Shown here one piece after another: positions 17,791 to 26,897 of a DNA stretch of 64,000 nt. Every line of letters begins with the position of its first letter. The first letter of the stretch is position 1. Below the pieces are notes generated by a model. It saw only the letters and a program-made list of their open reading frames with translations, was not told the DNA's origin and searched no databases. The position numbers were made by a program, and so were the translations under genes. Origin of the DNA: a virus; the IMG/VR virus record IMGVR_UViG_3300020608_000013, positions 62,001-126,000 of that record. One strand, 5' to 3'.

Positions 17791-17805
17791 TTAAAGGTTC
17801 CTTTT
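17791..17805. promoter_or_regulatory. 15-nt palindromic spacer with both ribosome-binding sites
   Basis: Only 15 nt separate two divergent ATGs (17790 minus, 17806 plus). The core AAAGGTTCCTTT (17793-17804) is a perfect palindrome that supplies an SD for each strand. Both promoters must therefore lie inside the opposing coding sequences. Confidence 0.7.
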
Positions 17806-18147
17806 ATGAATATTATTGATTTATTAAAAAGCAATACCGCGAACGTAAGTTACCAAGACCCTTCGTTCGTACATATGTTTCGTACCATGATCCCTGTTTA
17901 TAAAAAGGCTGGGAAAATCACAAAAAAAGAAATCCGACCAGTCGCCACTCATAAACATGAGGGCGACTTTTTTGGACTTCTACAACACTTAGGTATTGCT
18001 AAAGAACTACACGTAGTTCACCTACTGATCAACAATTTAAACTCGCCAGGCGATTACCTGGGCGAGACAAATAGTATCTATGTTATAAATGAAGAAGTTG
18101 TTAACGACTTATATAACATGAGTGCCACAGAAGAGATATTTATTTAA
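17806..18147 (+). CDS. Small hypothetical protein divergent to RNA polymerase genes
   Basis: A 113-residue protein with AAAGG 8 nt before its ATG. No motif is recognised; several His residues (THKHEGD, LHVVHLL) are conspicuous but not in a known metal pattern. It overlaps the convergent gene at 18144 by four bases, stop against stop. Being the only plus-strand gene between 11.8 and 29.7 kb, it is presumably regulated differently from its neighbours. Confidence 0.7.
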   Translation: MNIIDLLKSNTANVSYQDPSFVHMFRTMIPVYKKAGKITKKEIRPVATHKHEGDFFGLLQHLGIAKELHVVHLLINNLNSPGDYLGETNSIYVINEEVVNDLYNMSATEEIFI

Positions 18148-19103
18148 AATATACTCTTATATTTTTGGGAGGTGGGTTGTGACTCAAACAAGGTTTTCTT
18201 CCCACGCTGCTGCTTCGCCCACTCGCTGTATGACATCTTTCCTTTAGGTTTCTCCTCTTGAGGTTTGTTTTTGAAGAGCGGCTCGCTCTTCGGCTCTTTA
18301 GGGTTGGGCGCAACCTTCGGTTGTTTAAGTTCTAATGTTGGGAGTGCGTTTATCACCCCGCTATTGAGATCAAAGTTCTCTATAAAGGTCTCAATAATTT
18401 CCCAATCATCGAATTCAATTAACTCGGTTTTCGATTCAATTGTTTTTATTAACGAATTATTTTTATTAATTCGTTTAATTAAAGAAATGACTGCTTTAAG
18501 GTATGTGTATGTATTAGGCGCAAGCAGCGCTCTTGACTCTATCTTAAACGAGTCAAAACCAACTAACTCCTCATAAAAGTCGCTCATTGGTTCACGATCT
18601 TTAAGCGCAAAATACTTACTATTTTTAGTAGCGGGCACGCTACCTAAAACATCCAGTATATCTGAGGTGACTTTAGTATACACTATTACGCCGTTACTAT
18701 CATTCACTCTACCAATAAAGGTAGATAATAAACTATTTTCCGCCCATAATGTAGGTGTGGATAATAGTTTATTTGCACCTACACTAAGGTTTGTCGGAAC
18801 CTTAGCTAAAAGCTTAACCATTTCATTGCTAGCGGTATGACCATCAATCGCCTTACTAATTTCTAGTAAAGCTTTCATTTGAGCATATATACTCAAATTG
18901 ATTTTAAGGTCAAACGCCTTTTTTAACTCCCATAGTGAATCGTTGGGTGGTGTACCCAATGGTTCACCAAATGGGTGGAACACCTTTTCTAGCGGTGTTT
19001 CACTGAGCACTGCTTCAGTGGGCAGAGGTCTTGCCACACCCTCATCTATCGAGGCACACTTCAAGAGTGTTTGATAAAACACAATTAATTTTTCACGTTT
19101 CAT
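18144..19103 (-). CDS. Hypothetical protein with basic Pro/Lys-rich C-terminus
   Basis: The 319-residue protein has a helical N-terminal 235 residues and a low-complexity, Pro/Lys/Glu-rich tail (about 245-319), ending in a basic KGKMSYSEWAKQQRGKK segment. No domain is recognised. It follows the 455-residue gene by 12 nt. Disordered charged tails are common in phage scaffold, internal-head and nucleic-acid-associated proteins; the sequence does not choose between them. Confidence 0.7.
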   Translation of the reverse strand: MKREKLIVFYQTLLKCASIDEGVARPLPTEAVLSETPLEKVFHPFGEPLGTPPNDSLWELKKAFDLKINLSIYAQMKALLEISKAIDGHTASNEMVKLLAKVPTNLSVGANKLLSTPTLWAENSLLSTFIGRVNDSNGVIVYTKVTSDILDVLGSVPATKNSKYFALKDREPMSDFYEELVGFDSFKIESRALLAPNTYTYLKAVISLIKRINKNNSLIKTIESKTELIEFDDWEIIETFIENFDLNSGVINALPTLELKQPKVAPNPKEPKSEPLFKNKPQEEKPKGKMSYSEWAKQQRGKKTLFESQPTSQKYKSIF

Positions 19104-19115
19104 ATTTTTCCGCCT

Positions 19116-20483
19116 TTAATGGTTAGCGAAATTGAATATAGCTTTTAAATTACTAGAGAAATCAGTAATCTGTTCACTCGTCATTCTTAAAGGACTAAGT
19201 AGGTCAGTCCCACACTTAGGGAAAACATACTCTTGATAGCTATGTTGATCGCCAGCTAATCCAATTTTAATTACATGTGACTCTCTTGTATCACATGTAA
19301 AGACGTAGGGTATCTCAGAACCCTTACTGAGCGTCTTATAGAAAGTTCGTAAGTGACCTTCTAGACACTTTGTAAGCTCTGGGGTAGCTAAAGTATTGCC
19401 ATTGTTACGTAGTATATACGTAACAACGATGGCTATTTTTTCACGCCCAAAGTTATCCACTTCTCCTGCGGCTGTCGCCGAAAACGCGGCAATATTAAAC
19501 TTCCTATGTATGTTAGGAATTTCTTTATTCAAAGTAGCCGCGCCATGGGATACTAAATCACCTCCACTACCACAATCCGTATCGAACTGTTTATTGAAAG
19601 TAAGCATTTTATTTGGATAGTACTCTAAAATATTATCCATTTGTGGATTCAGCTTTACTAAATCCTGATAATCGAATTGTAACGGGTCGTCGTACGATGA
19701 ATAATTCTTCATCAGTCTGAAGAAATCATCGCTGTACCGCACATCTCCTTTCACTAAGTATGCGCTTCGACGACTTACGTCACCATCATCGGCCAATTTA
19801 TCTAAAGTTTTACCGTGGGTGTAGGCTTGAACTAAATCAGACGAAAACTCTATAGGGCTATCCCAGCCCTGTGAATACATAGCGCTCGCGCCCTGATATA
19901 GGATAGTGGTCTCGTCGATAACATCTTGACTAGACCAGTTATCCTTTTCATCAAAGTACATAGACAGAGGCATTTCTGCATGTCTATTAAGTACACCAGT
20001 GACACTGGCGAGATGTACGTCTTCCCCACGGTCATCCTTTTTCGGACTAATTGTGACGTAAGTTTCGTCATCCAGTTTACTTTTATCTATCATAGGGATT
20101 TTAGTTACCCTTTCTACATGAAAGGTAATATCTGGCGGTAGTCTCTTTTTCAAAAGTAACTCCGATGACGGCGGCATATTTTCAGAATAGACATCTACTT
20201 CATATCGTACCCGTATGTTACGGGCAGTGGTATGCGTGAAATGAATTTTAGCCAGTAATCGATCTATCGACCAACCGCCTGGTATCGAGACTGTACTGGT
20301 TTGGTGGGATAAACCTGCGATGCTTTGGTCGCTGGCACCGTTTAAGATTTGGAGCGTTGAGGTGGTTGGTTCCACACTCATTCTACGCCCCTTTACTGCC
20401 GACGCGAAACCACCATAGGGTTTAACCTTCATCGATGTGATTGTAAACAGTGGCTTATTCGCCATATTTGGTAATTGTAACAT
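19116..20483 (-). CDS. Hypothetical protein, probably virion structural
   Basis: The 455-residue protein is soluble-looking, mostly beta and turn, and resembles phage structural proteins in composition (PYGGFASAVKGRRM near the start, then long Asp/Ser/Thr-rich stretches). No named family is recognised. It sits between the 319- and 463-residue genes with gaps of 12 and 2 nt, so the three are one operon, whose promoter-like TATATTATT is at 21894-21902. Confidence 0.65.
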   Translation of the reverse strand: MLQLPNMANKPLFTITSMKVKPYGGFASAVKGRRMSVEPTTSTLQILNGASDQSIAGLSHQTSTVSIPGGWSIDRLLAKIHFTHTTARNIRVRYEVDVYSENMPPSSELLLKKRLPPDITFHVERVTKIPMIDKSKLDDETYVTISPKKDDRGEDVHLASVTGVLNRHAEMPLSMYFDEKDNWSSQDVIDETTILYQGASAMYSQGWDSPIEFSSDLVQAYTHGKTLDKLADDGDVSRRSAYLVKGDVRYSDDFFRLMKNYSSYDDPLQFDYQDLVKLNPQMDNILEYYPNKMLTFNKQFDTDCGSGGDLVSHGAATLNKEIPNIHRKFNIAAFSATAAGEVDNFGREKIAIVVTYILRNNGNTLATPELTKCLEGHLRTFYKTLSKGSEIPYVFTCDTRESHVIKIGLAGDQHSYQEYVFPKCGTDLLSPLRMTSEQITDFSSNLKAIFNFANH

Positions 20484-20485
20484 TG

Positions 20486-21877
20486 CTACCTCTTTTTATC
20501 AATTAAGATGTCGGCGAGAATATACCGAACATCTTTGTTAATTTCTAAAATTTTGTTATCTCTGTACGAATAGTAATCGTACCCGTTTATTAATGCGGTC
20601 ACTTGTCCTATATATGTAACCACCCCTTCGTCACTTAGAGTTTTCACTCTATCTATATCGTCTTTCGTCGATTTTGTCAACCTCCTGGAAATGTGCAACT
20701 GTAAATCTATTTTTTTATGACATACTGCTAACATTATCTCGCTTATTAAAGATGAGAAGTGTACTTTAACATATAACGAGGCTAGGTATGTCACACGATA
20801 AATATCTTTATCGAGAAACTCGATCATTTGAGGGGCAAGCCCATTTAGTATAAACACCCATTTTGTAAGAAGTATGGATGGTTGATTCACATCACCCCCT
20901 ACTGTAACACAGGTGTTGTAATACATCTCATACTCTTCTTCATTAATCAATGAACGATCCAACCCCAGATACTCAGGTAAGTTGGTGTTTAAGAGAAATT
21001 TTAGCTCTTCTATTTCACCCGCACTTAACTTACGCGCCCCTTTAATCGCCTCATAAATAGAAATTTTATCGTTAGGGTTTTTACGAGCATTGTCTAATGA
21101 CTGACTCATATCCCTCCACTTACTCGTGGTATTTAATTTAGCCAACACAGACCTATATATTCTCGTAATAAGGTTATCCTCACCATCGATAGGTGCGAGC
21201 GGTGCAGTTCTGACCAATACCATTGAAAGTAAGTACTCGTTGAGTGTTATAGAAGTTATCTCCGTATCAATCGCTAACTGAGGGTTAACTTTAACATCTG
21301 ATAAGTAGGCTGTGTATCTACTGACCTTTGCGTATGGCGGGAGTTTTTTTATATCGTCTTCCAGTAAATCGACAATAACTTGCGAGTATTTGTATGTACC
21401 GTATAACCGCGAGTAAGCTATTATCGCAGTTGCCATAATAGGACTAATACCCCTTAAAGCTATAATAAAACCTATTAATTCTATATAAGCTTTATTGTCA
21501 TAGGTTAAATCCTCATGGTATTTATAACTCCATTGCCCATTTTTTTCAACATCAATTTTTGGTAAACAATCTAAGGCATACTGCCTGTATTTATAAAATA
21601 TTCTAAACGCGATTGAGAAAATAGAACTTAACTTCTCAGTGTGTTCAAGGGGTGTCTCTAATAATATGTTCGCATATTTAAACATATCAAATAGAGCACG
21701 ACTAGTTTCATCGTCCAGTTTCCCCAAAAGAATATTAATCACTTCGTACGGATCGTTTTTAAAACTAGGTCTACTGTAACCTGAATTAAAACGAATGCAT
21801 TCACCTTTATATAAAACTTCTATATATAAAGGCGAGGGATCATATAACCCACTTACCCTATAATTGATTTTACTCAT
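20486..21877 (-). CDS. Hypothetical helical protein, speculative RNA polymerase accessory subunit
   Basis: The 463-residue, helix-rich protein has no motif I recognise. It is the first gene after the promoter-like TATATTATT at 21894-21902 and lies between the beta C-terminal gene (15658) and beta' N-terminal gene (26897). Phages with split non-virion polymerases carry a fifth, promoter-specificity subunit of about 460-520 residues (phiKZ gp68, AR9 gp226, from memory). Length and position fit, but sequence similarity cannot be shown here, so this is only a candidate. The leader is very short: GGAGG is only 9-13 nt after the TATA element. Confidence 0.6.
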   Translation of the reverse strand: MSKINYRVSGLYDPSPLYIEVLYKGECIRFNSGYSRPSFKNDPYEVINILLGKLDDETSRALFDMFKYANILLETPLEHTEKLSSIFSIAFRIFYKYRQYALDCLPKIDVEKNGQWSYKYHEDLTYDNKAYIELIGFIIALRGISPIMATAIIAYSRLYGTYKYSQVIVDLLEDDIKKLPPYAKVSRYTAYLSDVKVNPQLAIDTEITSITLNEYLLSMVLVRTAPLAPIDGEDNLITRIYRSVLAKLNTTSKWRDMSQSLDNARKNPNDKISIYEAIKGARKLSAGEIEELKFLLNTNLPEYLGLDRSLINEEEYEMYYNTCVTVGGDVNQPSILLTKWVFILNGLAPQMIEFLDKDIYRVTYLASLYVKVHFSSLISEIMLAVCHKKIDLQLHISRRLTKSTKDDIDRVKTLSDEGVVTYIGQVTALINGYDYYSYRDNKILEINKDVRYILADILIDKKR

Positions 21878-21893
21878 AAAATACCTCCATATA

Positions 21894-21902
21894 AATAATA
21901 TA
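21894..21902 (-). promoter_or_regulatory. Promoter-like TATATTATT element
   Basis: On the minus strand TATATTATT precedes the ATG at 21877 by 16 nt, with GGAGG between them. Unlike the other copies no stem-loop follows; the transcript would have almost no leader. Confidence 0.4.
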
Positions 21903-21924
21903 TGTTTATAAATATATAAATTAG

Positions 21925-21955
21925 ATAGCGTGGTAGGTCTTACCTACTACGCTAT
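21925..21955 (-). terminator. Stem-loop after the SSB-like gene
   Basis: A 14-bp stem with one G-T pair (21925-21938 with 21942-21955) and a 3-nt loop lies just after the stop at 21960 on the minus strand. The sequence after it is AT-rich but has no clean T-run, so termination efficiency is uncertain. Confidence 0.6.
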
Positions 21956-21959
21956 ATGT

Positions 21960-22571
21960 TTAATAAGGTATTTGATCTGAGTAATCATCTGCGTTGTTTG
22001 ATGTATTACTATTATAACCGTTGTTCTTATCATTACCAGTTGGTACTTCTACTTTACCTGCCTCTATTAGATAAGTTTGTCGCATGTGTTCAACATCAAT
22101 CACTTCTTGACACCTTAGTAAGGTATCGCACCAATTACGGAAAAAATTCGTCGAAACTACATTAAGCGGTACCTCCGCTTTATTTAACATAAGTTTAACC
22201 CAAGGGGGCGGGCGAAAGTTTATTCTTGTAGTTCCGTCCTCTGTTTTCATCAGAATGTTAAAAACACCTCCCTCATCTTTACTAAAAGATAATATTCGGC
22301 TTTCCTCACTATCTTTCGTCTTTACAAGAATCGTGTAGTCTGTACGACCCTCACGCTCATTCATTTTATCAGTAATCGTTTTGAACGCCACAAAGTTGTT
22401 CTTATGGGTAGACAGTTTAAGATTATTACCATCTTCACGTTGGTGTGTCCAATAGTTAAACGTGAATAAACTTGTTGATGGCGAATACACTACATGGATA
22501 GTTCCTTTATCATTAGAGACTCGACAATCTGGTATACTAATGAAAATTGGGGGGGCTTCTTGTTTTCGCAT
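21960..22571 (-). CDS. Candidate single-stranded DNA-binding protein
   Basis: The 203-residue protein has a beta-rich body (residues 1-170) and an Asn/Gly-rich flexible linker ending in NADDYSDQIPY. An acidic, disordered tail ending in Ile-Pro-aromatic is the protein-interaction tip of bacterial and phage SSBs (DDDIPF). I cannot prove the OB fold by eye, but length, linker and tip all agree. AAGGAG is 8 nt before the ATG, and it sits in the loop of a small hairpin (AGTAC/GTACT) that could modulate initiation. Neighbours include an Mre11/SbcD-type nuclease, consistent with a replication and recombination cluster. Confidence 0.5.
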   Translation of the reverse strand: MRKQEAPPIFISIPDCRVSNDKGTIHVVYSPSTSLFTFNYWTHQREDGNNLKLSTHKNNFVAFKTITDKMNEREGRTDYTILVKTKDSEESRILSFSKDEGGVFNILMKTEDGTTRINFRPPPWVKLMLNKAEVPLNVVSTNFFRNWCDTLLRCQEVIDVEHMRQTYLIEAGKVEVPTGNDKNNGYNSNTSNNADDYSDQIPY

Positions 22572-22604
22572 AATGAGTACTCCTTCGTACTTTTTAACAT
22601 TATA

Positions 22605-23441
22605 TTAATTATACTTGTATTTAATTACAGGTTTTATAAAATCACGGAGGTATGGGTCGTCTTCACGACTCAGTTGTTGTTTAACGAGACCGACACCCGT
22701 AGAAGGTGTCCATCTATATTTCCTACTAAGTTGTTCGACAATTAACCTAGTTTTAATCGGTGCTGCGGTATAGGTCGCACGATCGCCAAAAACTAAGAGT
22801 AGTATAAGGTTAAAAGGTAGTCTTGAAAGATCAATGTTCGTCTTACCTGCTCGCTTGACATATTTCGTATTCCATAAATCATGCGTTTTAACTTTACCCG
22901 TATGTGTTTCAAGTAAACACGATCGTCTATCTGCAATAACGAGGTCATTAACGCGGTGGGTTATTATTAACCCACGTTCTATGCGATAAAGGCGTTCCGT
23001 ATATACATAGTCACTCGATAGCGTAAAGTTATTAATAAAGCTCTCTAACACAGAGTTTGTATATCGTACAACCTTCGCTTTTGATTTACGCAAAAAACGT
23101 TTATCTATATCCACTTCACTTTGTTTAAAAAACAATACCTCTTTATCTTTTGTTGATTCATTTAACTTAAATGTATCTTGTAGTAACTCTAACTCAAGTA
23201 TTAGATCGTCAACAAACAAAACATCTGCAACATCTTCCACGCGTGTAAAACTGGTCACATAATTACGGACAATGGTTTCAATATTTATATAAATAGTTTC
23301 GTACGCGCTCACATCGGGTACGGGTAATGGTTTATTCTCACCATTAACCTCTTCAGTTGGAGAATACAATCCTTCGAGACCTAAAGATGTCCCAATAGAA
23401 AGACCGCTATCACCAACCTCCCTCTCATTGTTCTTGCTCAT
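22605..23441 (-). CDS. Hypothetical protein in recombination cluster
   Basis: The 278-residue protein has a disordered N-terminus (1-45), a helical middle, and a basic block with ADRRSCLLETHTGKVKTHDLW near residue 175 and RTYTAAPIKTRL near 225. No family is recognised. Its ATG lies 17 nt inside the end of the nuclease gene (23425), and there is no strong SD, so it depends on coupling to that gene. Confidence 0.65.
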   Translation of the reverse strand: MSKNNEREVGDSGLSIGTSLGLEGLYSPTEEVNGENKPLPVPDVSAYETIYINIETIVRNYVTSFTRVEDVADVLFVDDLILELELLQDTFKLNESTKDKEVLFFKQSEVDIDKRFLRKSKAKVVRYTNSVLESFINNFTLSSDYVYTERLYRIERGLIITHRVNDLVIADRRSCLLETHTGKVKTHDLWNTKYVKRAGKTNIDLSRLPFNLILLLVFGDRATYTAAPIKTRLIVEQLSRKYRWTPSTGVGLVKQQLSREDDPYLRDFIKPVIKYKYN

Positions 23442-24510
23442 CTATTATATTTTTAAACTCCTCTTTTAGTAATATAGGACTATCCACGACAGATAGTTCA
23501 GGCTCAACTAGAAGCTTGTAAAGCGACTCTGGTGTGTAATGGTGTTGATCTGTCGTAGTATATTCCACTATGACAGACTGAGGTTTTTCGACCATCTCCA
23601 TTTCATACTGTATAATGTAAGTAGGGTAACGTCTATCAATCTCTCTAAAGACATTAGCTAGATACAACGCCTCTTTCATAATAATTTTGAATTGAGACCC
23701 ACTTTTAACATGACCTACTCGTTCAATCTCACTGTAAAGCATCATTAGATCATCAGCTTCGCTGTTAATTGTTATGAACGGTAATGCGTTATCATTATAA
23801 AGTCTTTGATAGGTTGCCTGATCACCTATTAAAGTGCTCAATACACCACCCTTACGCTCACTTTCCCCAAAACGTATACGATCGAAAGAATTTGTTGAAA
23901 TAATTCGATCAAATGTTTTATCGTTATGGATGTGTCCTGTATGAATAAAATATCGAGTGATTGCTAAATAAGCGACTGACGAGTGTGCGGCTGCTGAAGT
24001 AACGGGTAATTGAAAATCAAATTCTCCGTGTACAAAAGTATAGTCCACTTGGTCGAGATTACGCTCCTTTAATAATTCGTACACTTCTTCTAGCGTTTTA
24101 CTACTATCACCATTCCATCGATCTGGAATAAATAGCGCATTCAACCCATTTTCTAAAGTGACGATGGATAATTTATCAATGTAGTATACTATCGCATTAA
24201 TGCCGAACAGGTTATTGAAATGTCGAAATAACTCGTGTTGTTTCCAATCGTGCGAAGGTGTACCGTTTAGTAAATAAGTGACAATCCCTTTACTCTTAGC
24301 AAAATGGAGATACCACCTAATGAACTCGTAAAGCGCCAATGATGCTTTAGAATACATTTGTTGCTGTCCATCTGTAAAATCACCTAAAAAGAAAACATAA
24401 TCAGGAGTATGTTTTTCAACATACTCCTTTAACCAAACTTTTAGATTATCTAATATAAAAGGATTGCGCTTATGCCCACTATGGACATCGCTCACAATAA
24501 GAAATACCAT
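23425..24510 (-). CDS. Mre11/SbcD-like nuclease (calcineurin-like phosphoesterase)
   Basis: The 361-residue protein has the five metallophosphoesterase blocks: SDVHSGH (D8, H10), GDFTD (D44), NGTPSHD (N82, H87, D88), VHGEFDF (H161) and TGHIHND (H193, H195). The size and the GTPSHD variant of GNHD fit SbcD/Mre11 or T4 gp47-type nucleases, which with an SbcC/gp46 ATPase process DNA ends for recombination-dependent replication. No SbcC-like ATPase is in the window. Its ATG overlaps the stop of the preceding gene by one base (TAATG). A phage-specific phosphodiesterase with another substrate remains possible. Confidence 0.85.
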   Translation of the reverse strand: MVFLIVSDVHSGHKRNPFILDNLKVWLKEYVEKHTPDYVFFLGDFTDGQQQMYSKASLALYEFIRWYLHFAKSKGIVTYLLNGTPSHDWKQHELFRHFNNLFGINAIVYYIDKLSIVTLENGLNALFIPDRWNGDSSKTLEEVYELLKERNLDQVDYTFVHGEFDFQLPVTSAAAHSSVAYLAITRYFIHTGHIHNDKTFDRIISTNSFDRIRFGESERKGGVLSTLIGDQATYQRLYNDNALPFITINSEADDLMMLYSEIERVGHVKSGSQFKIIMKEALYLANVFREIDRRYPTYIIQYEMEMVEKPQSVIVEYTTTDQHHYTPESLYKLLVEPELSVVDSPILLKEEFKNIIDEQEQ

Positions 24511-25085
24511 TATTCAACCATATCATCTAAATACGTGTTGTCAGTACCCGCAACACTAACAGCTTCCTCATTAACTACATCACCACCCTCATCATCTTCT
24601 AAAACATTCATCGTCAGACCATAGTCTTTTGCAATCGCGTTCCATTGCTTACGATGTTCTTCGTTGCCAGGGTGTTTAATAGTTTCTCGACACATCGCCT
24701 CTACATTGTCGAAGAGTTTATTCTTCGCATCTATTACGGCTAAATCCAATTCTGGTCGATTCGCTAACACAATCAACTGTTTATCAATCCCATTTTTACA
24801 CGCGTGTTCGATAGGGATAGTTGGTACTAATGGTGGTAAAATATATCTCAATTCATTTGTCTCATCATCTCGTATTTCTATTGATGAATAGATGGCGTTA
24901 AACCACCCTCTATTATTTAAAACATTAGAGATGTCGTCGACAGTAATTTCACCCTCCCCTAGTTGTTTTAAACAAGGTATCATAATACGCTCGAAAAAAG
25001 ATAAGGGTAATACCACTTTTTCATTTTTAATATTATCGAAAATCGTATTGACTTCTTCATTCATCGTAGTTAACATTTCAGTCAT
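24510..25085 (-). CDS. Hypothetical acidic protein
   Basis: The 191-residue protein is acidic, with a disordered Asp/Glu/Val-rich tail (about 160-191). No motif is recognised. It overlaps both neighbours (ATGA with the upstream gene, TAATG with the nuclease gene), so it belongs to the 26.9-22.6 kb operon and might be a partner of the nuclease. Confidence 0.65.
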   Translation of the reverse strand: MTEMLTTMNEEVNTIFDNIKNEKVVLPLSFFERIMIPCLKQLGEGEITVDDISNVLNNRGWFNAIYSSIEIRDDETNELRYILPPLVPTIPIEHACKNGIDKQLIVLANRPELDLAVIDAKNKLFDNVEAMCRETIKHPGNEEHRKQWNAIAKDYGLTMNVLEDDEGGDVVNEEAVSVAGTDNTYLDDMVE

Positions 25086-25870
25086 TCTTCAATCACCTTC
25101 GTTTTAAATTCACTTAATAATAAATCAATTACTCTATTCATACCATCAATTAAACGACGCTCTTTTCCTAACGCAATTAAAAGACCTTTAGAGCAATTAA
25201 TGTAATTTGCTTTAATAGCGCCCAACTCCATACGTTGCGTCTTTGTTAGAGTATTGCCTATTGTTACTAGACTAACTAAAAAACCTACATCTTTTTCAGG
25301 CGAACCGATGCGTCGTGTAATTCTAGGTAGCGCTTTCTCGATAACAGCTACGTTTTTATCGAGTGTCCCTATCCAATCTGTTTTTGAAAATGTTTTAAAA
25401 AAATTACCAAAAACAGGTGCTGTGCCACTCCCTACATGTAACGTAGTTAGTGTGTTCTTAGGATCAACATTTTCATTCAATTCATGGACAGCATTATAAA
25501 AACTGTCAACCTCCTCATTATATTTCTCACACTGAGTAATAAAAGACAATAACCCATCTTGATAAAGTTGCACCTCTGAAGACTTAAGTGTTCTGTGATC
25601 GAGTAATAGTAGATTGATGTTAACCACTAAACTCTCTCTAGCAGAGGCTAGATTAGCGAAACTATCCATTACCCAATTGAGTGTCTCCACATAATCTAAT
25701 AGCGTAACCGTAGTCCCTGTCAGTCGTTTGATATTAGAGTGGAATGTTATATCGAAAGCTATATTATTTTTAGCCTTCACTAATTGCTTAACTGTGCTTT
25801 TATCTGCATTAGTAAACAGTTTAAGTATGTCACGCACACCCTCTAAACTATACCCATCATTCATTTTCAT
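25082..25870 (-). CDS. Hypothetical helical protein
   Basis: The protein is 262 residues from the ATG at 25870; ATGs at 25864 and 25894 are alternatives and none has a strong SD, as the gene begins inside the end of the preceding one (stop at 25857). It is all-helical in appearance, with leucine-rich amphipathic stretches near residues 70-100 and 230-262. It has no recognisable motif. Confidence 0.6.
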   Translation of the reverse strand: MKMNDGYSLEGVRDILKLFTNADKSTVKQLVKAKNNIAFDITFHSNIKRLTGTTVTLLDYVETLNWVMDSFANLASARESLVVNINLLLLDHRTLKSSEVQLYQDGLLSFITQCEKYNEEVDSFYNAVHELNENVDPKNTLTTLHVGSGTAPVFGNFFKTFSKTDWIGTLDKNVAVIEKALPRITRRIGSPEKDVGFLVSLVTIGNTLTKTQRMELGAIKANYINCSKGLLIALGKERRLIDGMNRVIDLLLSEFKTKVIEE

Positions 25871-26273
25871 ACACTCGTTTAGTATAAGTACCATACGTTA
25901 CAATGCGGTTTAGGTTGACTGTCTCGCCTTTATACGCTAAACCTAAGTAGATGTTTAGAATAGTGTTTGTCTTGTCAACCGTTTTTGTATTCTCTGTCAC
26001 CTCGACTTCAACATCGTCGAATACTGTACTATAATATCGTTTTATAGACAGTGTTATTTTCCGAATAATTTCATTAATGTCACTACTCCCGACACTCATC
26101 ATTACGTTCGGTAGGGAGTCAACATATTGGTATAATTCGTACGATTGTGAGTACTCGCTACATAGATAGTATGCGAACATTCTATCGGCAATAGCGAGTA
26201 GATCGAGTGACGGAGACAACATCACTGTCTCATCTAACGTTAATAAAACAGCGTTGTTTCCGTCATCATTCAT
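25857..26273 (-). CDS. Small hypothetical protein, possibly baseplate gp25-like
   Basis: The 138-residue protein ends in a helix followed by alternating strands: SDINEIIRKITLSIKRYY, then DDVEVEVTENT, then ILNIYLGLAYKGE. A helix followed by V-E-V strands and a second I-x-I strand recalls the gp25/W baseplate-wedge family, but the key EPR motif of that family is not visible, so I would not name it. It follows the 207-residue gene directly (26274) and overlaps the next. Confidence 0.55.
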   Translation of the reverse strand: MNDDGNNAVLLTLDETVMLSPSLDLLAIADRMFAYYLCSEYSQSYELYQYVDSLPNVMMSVGSSDINEIIRKITLSIKRYYSTVFDDVEVEVTENTKTVDKTNTILNIYLGLAYKGETVNLNRIVTYGTYTKRVYENE

Positions 26274-26897
26274 TTAAAATTTACCTCCTAGTGGGTCTGT
26301 AGGATCAAGGCCGTCCTCAATCATCAATTCTTGAAGCGCTTGTGCCTCAAGTAAATCTAGGCGATCGTTGTTTTCTATTTTTTTCGGTAAAATACTCGAA
26401 CGGTACTTCCTTGCCGAGTACTCACCTACTTCATGTTGAAGCCTTGCACCATTGTTAACAGCTTGGTAAGTAATATCTTCCGCTGGTTCTATAGTGGCTA
26501 TTGAACGTGGTACGGAGTCGTTGAATCCGTACAACCGTTCTTGACCAATATATCTTTTAACGACAGGACTCGTTAAAAGATAAGGTCTTAGTTCTGGTGC
26601 GATCAATTGTATTTCTTTAGTTTCTAACGCTTCCTCTAGGACAGTAGCGCAATATAAATAACTACTCGTTGAGTTGTAGAGGACATCTAACTCACCCAAC
26701 TCACTAATATTTTTAGTGAGGCTAACGCTACCGAGCGCGTCACTTAGTATCTTTTTACTGATACCCTCATTTACGTTCAATTCAAGCTCACTATTCCTTT
26801 TCTGGAAATACTTCAAGTCATCGACAACTTGCTGATAGTTCCCCGAAGACCCTAATTCAAACCCAAAAAATGCATGTCGTTCATCATATATTTTCAT
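26274..26897 (-). CDS. Hypothetical protein following the beta' N-terminal gene
   Basis: The 207-residue protein has no recognised motif. Its ATG (26897) overlaps the stop of the RNA polymerase beta' N-terminal gene by one base, so translation is coupled. The last 20 residues (LMIEDGLDPTDPLGGKF) are acidic and probably flexible. Nothing shows that it is a polymerase subunit; coupling is the only hint. Confidence 0.65.
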   Translation of the reverse strand: MKIYDERHAFFGFELGSSGNYQQVVDDLKYFQKRNSELELNVNEGISKKILSDALGSVSLTKNISELGELDVLYNSTSSYLYCATVLEEALETKEIQLIAPELRPYLLTSPVVKRYIGQERLYGFNDSVPRSIATIEPAEDITYQAVNNGARLQHEVGEYSARKYRSSILPKKIENNDRLDLLEAQALQELMIEDGLDPTDPLGGKF

